This document shows positions 51,959-59,273 of a DNA stretch of 64,000 bases, one piece after another. A model generated the notes under the pieces. It worked only from the letters and a program-made list of their open reading frames with translations. It was not told the origin of the DNA and searched no databases. Both the position numbers and the translations under genes were made by a program. The number at the start of each line of letters is the position of its first letter. Position 1 is the stretch's first letter. The DNA is from Roseivirga sp. (GTDB lineage Bacteria > Bacteroidota > Bacteroidia > Cytophagales > Cyclobacteriaceae): NCBI GenBank assembly GCA_029262895.1, contig JAJCYM010000070.1:1-64000 (forward strand), written 5' to 3'.

Positions 51959-53338
51959 ATGAAAGTGTTAATAGTAAACTCTCCCTTATTTAGGGAGAAG
52001 AACAATAAGTATGATGAAGATTCCTTACCACCAATTGGTTTAGGGTATATTGCTACACGCTTAAAAACCGTTGGACATGACGTGACGCTCCTGGATGCCG
52101 TTGAGCTGAACCTTCCATTAAAAGTACTAATTGAGCGTATTGGAGAGATACAGCCAGACGTCTTAGCGACTAATATCTTCACGACCAATTATGAGCTGGT
52201 CAAAGAGTTGGTTGAAGCTACGCTGTCTGGTGTACATATAATTATTGGTGGACTCTCAACAAAGGATTTATATCAAGATATTTTTAACTGGAAATCTTCG
52301 AACGCAATCGACATAGTTTTTGGTGATGGTGAGTTGATTTGTGAGGATATTATTTCAGGAGAGTTAAAACAAAAAGCATTAGAATTTAAAGGTATTAAAC
52401 GAGCCTTTAAAGTAGATACTCATTCACCTTACTATGTCCAAGACATTTCTCATTTACATTTGGATCGTAGTTTCTTTATAAATGAGCCAATTGTTCACCC
52501 TTTGGGTTTTATTGAGGCAAACATTGTGGCAAGTCGAGGTTGCATCTACAATTGTGCCTTTTGTGCGGCAGCAAGTTCTGTAAATAGAGAATTTGGAATC
52601 AGAGAAAGGTCCGTGACTTCTCTCCAGCATGAGTTATATGAAATAAAGGAGAGACTCCCAATGGTAAACTCGGTTAGAGTATTGGACGATCTTTTCTTGA
52701 AAAACTCAAGAACCATTGATAATGCTATTGAAACGTTCAAACCATTTGACTTTCAATGGCGATCCATGGCTCATGTAATGACCTTTAATCGTGTCGAACC
52801 AAAGACTCTTGTGGAACTTAAAATGTCTGGATGTAGAGAACTGTTTATTGGAGTAGAATCTGGATCACCAAAAATCCTGAGATCTATTCATAAGACTCCT
52901 AAACCAGATACTATAAGAAGAAACCTTGAATCAGTGATGAGAGCGGGTATATCACTGAAAACTTATTTTATTTATGGATTCCCTGGTGAAGAAGAATCTG
53001 ATATGGAATTGACCTACCAACTGGCCGAGTCTCTTAGAGAAATTGCAGACAAATATGGTGTTGGTTTTCGTACTAGTGTTTTTCAATTCAGACCTTATCA
53101 TGGCACTGAACTTTATCATCGACTACAAGATTCGGGTACTCTTGAAGAGGGTGTTACAAGGATTGAACCCAATGTTGATCTTTCGGACAAAATAGGCCGA
53201 CTTCAGTTCAATTTTCATAGCGGAAATCAATCTAACGTTGCGTCTCATGTCGTCCATGACTATATTTATCGCACTACTAACTTAAGTTGCGGTAAAATAC
53301 TTGAAACGCTTACTCAAAATAAACCCCAAATCCAATAG
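51959..53338 (+). CDS. B12-binding-domain radical SAM protein
   Basis: The start is taken at ATG (MKVLIVNSPLFREKNN); a TTG 51 bp upstream is in frame. The 459-residue enzyme has an N-terminal cobalamin-binding-type Rossmann domain (PPIGLGYIATRLKTVGHDVTLLDA) without the DxHxxG histidine. The radical SAM domain has cluster cysteines C195-x3-C199-x2-C202 (SRGCIYNCAFCA), then ELFIGVESGSPKILRSIHK. It would generate a 5'-deoxyadenosyl radical. The substrate is unknown. The next gene overlaps it by 38 bp and is uracil-DNA-glycosylase-like, pointing to nucleic-acid chemistry. Confidence 0.85.
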   Translation: MKVLIVNSPLFREKNNKYDEDSLPPIGLGYIATRLKTVGHDVTLLDAVELNLPLKVLIERIGEIQPDVLATNIFTTNYELVKELVEATLSGVHIIIGGLSTKDLYQDIFNWKSSNAIDIVFGDGELICEDIISGELKQKALEFKGIKRAFKVDTHSPYYVQDISHLHLDRSFFINEPIVHPLGFIEANIVASRGCIYNCAFCAAASSVNREFGIRERSVTSLQHELYEIKERLPMVNSVRVLDDLFLKNSRTIDNAIETFKPFDFQWRSMAHVMTFNRVEPKTLVELKMSGCRELFIGVESGSPKILRSIHKTPKPDTIRRNLESVMRAGISLKTYFIYGFPGEEESDMELTYQLAESLREIADKYGVGFRTSVFQFRPYHGTELYHRLQDSGTLEEGVTRIEPNVDLSDKIGRLQFNFHSGNQSNVASHVVHDYIYRTTNLSCGKILETLTQNKPQIQ

Positions 53339-53897
53339 GTCATGCCTTGCCTGTGGTCTCTTTTTAAATCAACTTCCATTAGAAGATAATAAACCTCACG
53401 CTGATATTTTTTGGGTTGGGCTTTCTGCAGTAAGGCAAGAAGAAGGTACCCAGGATGTTCCATTGTCTTCAGAAACTAAAACGGGTCAATTAATAGCTGA
53501 AATTGAGGAACGTTGTAAGGATCGATTAACATTTTACAAGACAAATGCTGTTAAATGCCTACCACTGAAAAAAAGTAAAATAAGATACCCTTCTAAATCT
53601 GAAATGAAGGATTGTTATCCTAATCTTGAACTCGAACTCGAAGTTTTAAATCCGAAAATAGTCTTTTTGCTTGGTAAACAAGTCTCTGATTTTGTTCTTT
53701 CCCAAAATGGTTTTAGGGTAGCTAATTTTGATCCTGATTTTGATTATTTACCTCAACTTATTGGTGATACTGTCTTTATTCCTATACATCACCCATCATA
53801 TATTTTAGTTTATAAGCGTAAGTGGGTAGATAAATATGTTCGATCCATTTGTAGGTTGATTAGTAAAGAGCTGGTATTTAATAAGAAAGTAGCTTGA
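53301..53897 (+). CDS. Uracil-DNA-glycosylase-superfamily protein (family 4/5-like)
   Basis: 198 residues from a TTG start within the radical SAM gene; no ATG is nearby. C15/C18 (CLAC), C86 (TNAVKCLP) and C105 fit the four 4Fe-4S cysteines of family 4/5 glycosylases. The C-terminal HHPSYIL matches the HPS motif. The usual GEAPG catalytic loop is changed to GLSAVRQEEGTQD, so uracil excision is doubtful and the base specificity may differ. The 38-bp overlap implies tight coupling to the radical SAM enzyme. Confidence 0.7.
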   Translation: MKRLLKINPKSNRSCLACGLFLNQLPLEDNKPHADIFWVGLSAVRQEEGTQDVPLSSETKTGQLIAEIEERCKDRLTFYKTNAVKCLPLKKSKIRYPSKSEMKDCYPNLELELEVLNPKIVFLLGKQVSDFVLSQNGFRVANFDPDFDYLPQLIGDTVFIPIHHPSYILVYKRKWVDKYVRSICRLISKELVFNKKVA

Positions 53898-54104
53898 GAT
53901 TTCAGATTTTGTCTATTTTGAAGACTTCTCCTCACTATTTATCTACTTTGAACTCGCAATTAATCGTGGGATTTACCATGAACAACATCACTTTCGGATA
54001 GGGTCAGACATAGAAAAATAGCACTATTTTTTTCCCTATGTAACCAAATTCATTGGTAGGCTATGAATAATTTGAAGGAATAGACCAATATCTTTTTTAA
54101 AGTC

Positions 54105-54112
54105 TAATTTTG
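54105..54112 (+). promoter_or_regulatory. -7 element TAATTTTG upstream of kwaA
   Basis: It matches TAnnTTTG and lies 30 bp before the kwaA ATG. No well-placed -33 TTTG is seen, so this is tentative. The remaining gap from 53898 holds no gene. Confidence 0.35.
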
Positions 54113-54142
54113 TATCTAAATTATCCTAAATAATTCAGATGC

Positions 54143-54721
54143 ATGCTAAGAAAGATTGGTCTTTTCTTCTTGTCCCTTTGGCTTCTATTTGTTTTGATAA
54201 TAATCATAACGATAAAAGTTCCTGTTTGCATTTCAGATGATTGTCAATTTATAGGTGTTTGGGCATTAATTAAGATGAATGTCATTCCAATGATGTCCAT
54301 TTTTGCGCTGATAGTAGGTGCTGTGTCATTTTGGGATTTTCGGTGGAGAGTCAGAGGTACACAGGAATTGTCCTTCAAAATCGTTGAGATTGAAGGCATA
54401 GACTATGAACACCTTACTTTTCTGACAACCTACATCATACCTCTGGTCTGTTTCAATTTTACGGATACTCGCTACCAAATTGTTTTCTGGCTAGTGCTTG
54501 TGATTATAGGAGTGATTTATATCAGAACTGATCTTTTTTATGCTAACCCTACTTTAGCAGTGCTTCAATTTAGGCTTTATAAGGTAAAAGGAGAGTTCCG
54601 AAATGGAGAAGTCAAACAAGGAAGAATACTGATAACAAAGGATACATTTCAAATGAATGATATGGTCAAGTATATCAAACTTGATGAAAGAATTTATTAC
54701 GCTTACAAAACACGACAATGA
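54143..54721 (+). CDS. kwaA: Kiwa anti-phage system membrane protein KwaA
   Basis: A 192-residue membrane protein with four hydrophobic helices (about 5-27, 42-63, 90-108, 110-128). The KwaA-like motif FYANPTLAVLQFRLYKV follows. In Kiwa, KwaA senses phage infection at the membrane and works with KwaB. The stop overlaps the start of the next gene as ATGA. The identification rests on the motif and on the downstream KwaB. Confidence 0.85.
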   Translation: MLRKIGLFFLSLWLLFVLIIIITIKVPVCISDDCQFIGVWALIKMNVIPMMSIFALIVGAVSFWDFRWRVRGTQELSFKIVEIEGIDYEHLTFLTTYIIPLVCFNFTDTRYQIVFWLVLVIIGVIYIRTDLFYANPTLAVLQFRLYKVKGEFRNGEVKQGRILITKDTFQMNDMVKYIKLDERIYYAYKTRQ

Positions 54722-55683
54722 ACAAAGAACAACTAGATCAAGCTCTTCAGGTTTTTATAGATGGAGGCGATAATGTGGAAATCATAATGTATGGAATCAC
54801 TCAGGATGATGAGGTTCCTAAAAGACTTGATATTGAAGCTGCTGATTTGCCTCCCATTAGGAGCTTGTTTTTGGACTCAATATCAAAAACTATTGTGAAT
54901 AAGGAAGATCATTCTGTCATGGAATTATCTAACGCTGATGAGAGAGGGAATTGTTTTTATAGTTATGACCTTGAAGTACCTCAAGAGTTGACATTTCTCG
55001 AGTCCGTGATTGGCGATGATACAATAGAAACTCTGAATTTCCGCGATAAGAGATTATCAGACATCAGCTCGATGATAGTTGTAATGGCTATAGGCGACCA
55101 GGAATTATCCTTATACAAGAATGTTACACCAGTCGAGGTTATAGGCCGAGGTGGATTTATCTTGGGTAAACATAATGAACGTTTAAAACGGTTTGAGGAT
55201 CAATTGTTAAGAATAAGTCCAAAGTTTCAAGTTGTAAGAGTGGCTGGCGAGTTGATCATTGTTAATCTTGAAGCAATTGAAAGGGGATTTGGATTTCAGG
55301 AGGTAATACAAAGAGAAGCTCAGATCAGCCTCAATGCCATTGGAGACATGAGGATAATTGAGAATATGGATGCTTTGACGGAACTAGTAGGAGATATTCG
55401 TTTCGCAAGAAAATTAACGAAAGTAGCGAAGAGTTCTCCTGTCATTTATAATGAAATACCCAACCATAGAATTTTGGAGTTTTCTAGAACTCATCCAGCC
55501 ACACGTGGAAAAATGAGATACAGCAATGACAATTTGCAGTTTCAACTTGACACAAAAGTTTCCAAAGACCTCTTTATTAAGCTATTGAATGATGATTTCT
55601 TAACCTCCGAACTGACTACATTACATTATGAAAGTCTCGCGAAAGACGGTGTGGATGATGCGCCTGATGGAGATGGTGAATAA
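54718..55683 (+). CDS. kwaB: Kiwa anti-phage system protein KwaB (DUF4868)
   Basis: A 321-residue DUF4868 protein. The diagnostic C-terminal part runs from FQVVRVAGELIIVNLEAIERGFGF through MRIIENMDALTELVGDIRFARKLTKV to KLLNDDFLTSELTTLHYESLAKD, each in part. KwaB binds DNA and stops phage replication once KwaA is triggered. It overlaps kwaA by 4 bp, the standard Kiwa layout. The length agrees with known KwaB proteins. Confidence 0.88.
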   Translation: MNKEQLDQALQVFIDGGDNVEIIMYGITQDDEVPKRLDIEAADLPPIRSLFLDSISKTIVNKEDHSVMELSNADERGNCFYSYDLEVPQELTFLESVIGDDTIETLNFRDKRLSDISSMIVVMAIGDQELSLYKNVTPVEVIGRGGFILGKHNERLKRFEDQLLRISPKFQVVRVAGELIIVNLEAIERGFGFQEVIQREAQISLNAIGDMRIIENMDALTELVGDIRFARKLTKVAKSSPVIYNEIPNHRILEFSRTHPATRGKMRYSNDNLQFQLDTKVSKDLFIKLLNDDFLTSELTTLHYESLAKDGVDDAPDGDGE

Positions 55684-55689
55684 TTAAAG

Positions 55690-55717
55690 TACCCCCAACA
55701 TGAATTAGCCGGGGGTA
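55690..55717. terminator. Terminator between converging kwaB and XRE genes
   Basis: TACCCCC (55690-55696) pairs with GGGGGTA (55711-55717) over a 14-nt loop. It serves both converging transcripts. Confidence 0.65.
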
Positions 55718-55723
55718 TTAGGT

Positions 55724-56032
55724 TTAGGCTACTATCTGAAGCTTATTATCATTCACGGCTTTAGCCATCTCGAAAGGCATTGTTGGAGGCTCATTGTCAT
55801 TGGCTACAATAGTAATTTTTGAATCAAGAGCATCTGCCCAGCAGTGAAGAGTGAATATGCTTGGGGTTCTATGTCCTGACTCATATCTAGCTATTTGACC
55901 ATCGCACATGCCTATTTTATAGTTGAGTTCTTCCTGAGAATAGCATTGCTGAATTCTTAGTTTAATCAGTTGATTAACAACTGGGGCTAGAAAGTCTTTT
56001 CTCAAGTTTTTGGAATGAATTAGTGCGCTCAT
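55724..56032 (-). CDS. XRE-family helix-turn-helix regulator
   Basis: 102 residues with a Cro/CI-type helix-turn-helix at about 20-75 (IKLRIQQCYSQEELNYKIGMCDGQIARYESGHRTPSIFTLHCWADAL, in part). The tail has VANDNEPP and AVNDN motifs, often seen in alphaproteobacterial regulators of this type. It is on the same strand as the integrase upstream and probably represses the element. Confidence 0.85.
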   Translation of the reverse strand: MSALIHSKNLRKDFLAPVVNQLIKLRIQQCYSQEELNYKIGMCDGQIARYESGHRTPSIFTLHCWADALDSKITIVANDNEPPTMPFEMAKAVNDNKLQIVA

Positions 56033-56205
56033 ATCAATCTCCTATTGGTTAGTGTTGCGCTCAGAGTTCTCATTATGGAGTTACCCACAACTTTCATCTA
56101 TGGACTATATGGCAAATAATCAGATTGAAAAGGAGAAAATGAGATTATGGAAAATATAAATACCACCATATTGGTACTATTGGAATGGTTACAATGGTCT
56201 TACTA

Positions 56206-57486
56206 TCAGAACTTCTTAAGGCAAACCTTATCCATCCATTCTTTTTTCAGCTCTAATGAAGCTCCCTTTCCATATTCAGGTCGATTGAATTTGTGTCCCA
56301 TTAATTGAGCCTGCACACGATCTGGAGCATTGACACTAGTCAAACGATCTTGGAAGCTGTGCCTCAACGAATAGACAGAGTGGTTTTTAGTTGGAAGAAG
56401 TTCATGGTGCTTCAGGTACTTATTAAGCAAATTAGAAAGGCTATCAAATCGGTCGCGATAACTTGTAAATCCATCTGGGCAATTTTCAAAGGCTTCCTGT
56501 GCGTAACCGACTAAAGGGATAGTACGATTACTGAAAGGTGTTTTTAATTTTCTGGTTTTGCGGTCGTGGATATTGATATGAGGTATCCCATTCTGAAGAA
56601 GAATATCATCCCTTTTCAATTCCACCAATTCCGAGCCCCTGGCACCTGTTTCCGCCATAGCATAGAGAAAGTATCTTGCCTGTTCATTAAGCCCAGATAG
56701 TGCCCCGGGATTCAGGAAATGGTCTCTTAGGTATTTTGCATCAAAAGGCAACCTTTGACGTTTAAAACCCTCTTTAAGGGTCGTTTTGCTGAAGAGCCAG
56801 CCTAAATCGATTCGAAGGCGATAATGTTCATTCAGGCTATCTAGAATATCTTTGATCTTGCCAATATCTTTATTAGCACTATTGGCAGTCAGATTATCAT
56901 CCTTAATACGCATCACCCACCAATCACGAAATTGAATTATATCGTCTCTTGTGAGCTCAGTAATAGTCTTGTCACCAATGAGGTTGATCAGGTTTCTAAT
57001 TGCCTTTATTCGAGGGTTTTTCCATTTACGGATTTGACCTTCAGATTTATTCATTAACCTGTCGTTGACTAGTAGTAGGAACTTATCAAAGGCATTAGAT
57101 AACCTCAATTCAGGTTTCTTGACTGTACCAAAAAGCGCACTGTCTTTATCAAAATCAATGGCTTCTGTGAAAGCCATTCTTTGGACGAGAGATTCGAGCT
57201 TATCATGCTTTAGTTCATCGATTGGTTTGTAACTAAACCCAAACTGCTGTGCCAGTTCTACAGCTCTTCTATAAGCTTGTTCAGAATGTTTTTCGCCAGT
57301 TAAAATAAGCTTCTGCCAATAGGCTTCAATCTGCTGATCCATTGATGCGGCTTTTTTAGAGGCAGATTGATAGCTGTCAGTTTTGAGGGAAATACGAATT
57401 GTCTCTCGCTTATCGTATTCATTTAAATACCCTGGTACTCTCCTGTTGTAGTAATAAGTTTTCCCACGCTTGATAATATGCTTCAT
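56206..57486 (-). CDS. Tyrosine recombinase/integrase (DUF6538 type)
   Basis: A 426-residue integrase: N-terminal DUF6538-like domain (KRGKTYYYNRRVPGYLNEYDKRETIRISLKT, in part), core-binding domain (about 130-240), and a catalytic domain with TGARGSELV (Arg I), YSLRHSFQDRL (HxxR region), LMGHK and nucleophile Y405. The architecture is common in Proteobacteria and unlike the integrase at 48.2 kb. It is the second integrase of the island and has direct-repeat arm-type motifs upstream (57509-57747). Confidence 0.9.
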   Translation of the reverse strand: MKHIIKRGKTYYYNRRVPGYLNEYDKRETIRISLKTDSYQSASKKAASMDQQIEAYWQKLILTGEKHSEQAYRRAVELAQQFGFSYKPIDELKHDKLESLVQRMAFTEAIDFDKDSALFGTVKKPELRLSNAFDKFLLLVNDRLMNKSEGQIRKWKNPRIKAIRNLINLIGDKTITELTRDDIIQFRDWWVMRIKDDNLTANSANKDIGKIKDILDSLNEHYRLRIDLGWLFSKTTLKEGFKRQRLPFDAKYLRDHFLNPGALSGLNEQARYFLYAMAETGARGSELVELKRDDILLQNGIPHINIHDRKTRKLKTPFSNRTIPLVGYAQEAFENCPDGFTSYRDRFDSLSNLLNKYLKHHELLPTKNHSVYSLRHSFQDRLTSVNAPDRVQAQLMGHKFNRPEYGKGASLELKKEWMDKVCLKKF

Positions 57487-57508
57487 AGGTCTCTCTCTGA
57501 ATAGAAAT

Positions 57509-57747
57509 GTGTGACAAATTGTGTGACAGAATTAGTCTCCCACAGGACTAAAGAGAAGTCAAGAAATTTCTGGAATGCTTCTTTTCAAGTACTTAGAGTA
57601 GACTTGAGGTGGTTATGGAATTAGAAAAGTGGAGGAGAGGAAGAGCGTCACACAAAATTCATTAATATTCTAAACCTTTGTTTTCACAGCATTTTATAGA
57701 ATGATTGTGGCGAATGAGTTTCGTTTTGTGTGACATAATGTGTGACA
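57509..57747. repeat. GTGTGACA arm-type repeats upstream of integrase 2
   Basis: Direct pairs of GTGTGACA at 57509/57521 and at 57728/57740, both with a 12-bp period, plus an inverted TGTGTGAC at 57647-57654. The two pairs bracket about 200 bp without a gene, like integrase arm sites around an attachment core. The rest of the 390-bp gap (57487-57876) is AT-rich and shows no gene. Confidence 0.6.
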
Positions 57748-57876
57748 ACTCTCTGTTGTTAATGATTAGTTTGAAAATATTCTCATAATAAGGATAAGTT
57801 TAGATTGATTTGGACTCTTCAAATAAGTAGTTATATTAGTGAAATTCTATTTTAAATAAATATACTAATACTTCAG

Positions 57877-58575
57877 ATGCTTGATCCAATTGGTATTGCA
57901 ACTCTATTATTTTCAATTAGTCAATATATAAACCAGCTTAAAACAGAAGCAAAAAAATATTCTGATAGTCCACCCGACTCGAAAGTTAGAGCACTTAAAA
58001 AAGATCGCGATGATCTAAAAAGTATAATTAAGACCATTAGGAATCTCAACAAGGATTTGAGACCCCTGAAGTTTCTTTTACATCAAGCCAAGGACTTTCA
58101 CGAGACTTTTCAGGAGCTTTTTGAGATAATTGATAAGGTCGATTTGCTAGATAGCCAAAAACTCGAGCGATCCCGAATGGCATTAAAAGAGCTTGTTAAG
58201 GAAGTAGACAAGACATTCGAGGATGATCTAAAAAGCTTGAGAAATTATTTTGAAAGAATTCAAATTGATCAACATATTGTTGATGGACTTCCATTCATAT
58301 CAGAAATCAAAAAGAAGATTGAAAAGGTTAGAACGACTACACCCAGGAGTACTGAAATAATTGATGAACTACTAGTCAATATTGGAGATTTGCGAACCTT
58401 CGTAAAGGATAATAATTTCTCATCCAATTCGGCAAAGGAATTGGTCACGACTATTGACGACAATATCAAACAAGGTCTATCATATGCAGACCGAATGATC
58501 CATAGTCTGATACCTATAATAGAGACTTGTGATTTAAATGCCTATAATTCGTTGAATGGATTGGAGTTACGATGA
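57877..58575 (+). CDS. Unknown coiled-coil protein with hydrophobic N-terminus (cassette gene 1)
   Basis: A 232-residue protein. The N-terminus MLDPIGIATLLFSISQYINQ recalls the amphipathic start of HeLo/Bell-like cell-death domains. The rest is long charged helices (LKKDRDDLKSIIKTIRNLNK; LERSRMALKELVKEVDKTFE). No catalytic motif is seen. ATGA overlap with the next gene shows translational coupling. It may be a membrane-perturbing or scaffolding component; that is inference. Confidence 0.65.
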   Translation: MLDPIGIATLLFSISQYINQLKTEAKKYSDSPPDSKVRALKKDRDDLKSIIKTIRNLNKDLRPLKFLLHQAKDFHETFQELFEIIDKVDLLDSQKLERSRMALKELVKEVDKTFEDDLKSLRNYFERIQIDQHIVDGLPFISEIKKKIEKVRTTTPRSTEIIDELLVNIGDLRTFVKDNNFSSNSAKELVTTIDDNIKQGLSYADRMIHSLIPIIETCDLNAYNSLNGLELR

Positions 58576-59273
58576 AATATAACGAGCTACTAAATATTCA
58601 GTCTCAAGCATATAAAAGAATTGAGAACCTCAAATCTGAGGACTTTTCTAACTTGCTTAAAGAAATAATTCAGTTCTCTGTTCAGAACAGTGATGATATG
58701 TTTCTTGTAGAGGAGAGTTTCGCTCTTTTTCGCAAATGGTCTTCCTATCTCTATAGATATAGAGACGAGGTCTATCCATTGAGTATTGGAATCGAATTCA
58801 GGCGTAATAAAGAAAACGCTCTAATTCTCGCGAAAGAATTAAAACGCAAAAAAAAACAATCTCACCATGAGTTATGTGAAACATTAGACGGACAGAATGA
58901 TCTGGTTCTTAGAAATCCATTGTTAGCGCATGAGATATTTAGAGGAAAGGACTCAAGCTTAAATTCCTTATTCTCTATATTCTTAATTGAAAAGTTAGAG
59001 GAAGAAAGGCCTTTTCATAGATTACTTTTCTCTAAGGTTAGAGATTACATAATTGCAAGATCGGCTCTGTCAGTGATTGAATATACTCAATCATTGAGAG
59101 TAATGGATGCGTTTGGAATGTATGCTAATCTAACTGGAAATGGTTTTGCAAATAAATTTGGATTTGTGGATATGGTATACGATACCCTAAGAGAAAAAAC
59201 CACATATGTAATTCCAGACAACCAGAAATACCCATTGACTAACAATACTGAGAATGCACTACAAGCCTTATGA
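58572..59273 (+). CDS. Unknown helical protein (cassette gene 2)
   Basis: A 233-residue protein with no family I recognise. It is mainly helical, with a basic patch LKRKKKQSHHELCE near 92-105 and an aromatic C-terminal half (MDAFGMYANLTGNGFANKFGF). There is no signal or membrane segment. It overlaps gene 1 by 4 bp and gene 3 by 20 bp, so the three form one unit. Confidence 0.65.
   Translation: MKYNELLNIQSQAYKRIENLKSEDFSNLLKEIIQFSVQNSDDMFLVEESFALFRKWSSYLYRYRDEVYPLSIGIEFRRNKENALILAKELKRKKKQSHHELCETLDGQNDLVLRNPLLAHEIFRGKDSSLNSLFSIFLIEKLEEERPFHRLLFSKVRDYIIARSALSVIEYTQSLRVMDAFGMYANLTGNGFANKFGFVDMVYDTLREKTTYVIPDNQKYPLTNNTENALQAL

Noticed and set aside
57509-57747. GTGTGACA repeats as Crp-type TGTGA-N6-TCACA sites
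   Set aside because: The main copies are direct repeats with a 12-bp period, not inverted half-sites, and lie beside an integrase.
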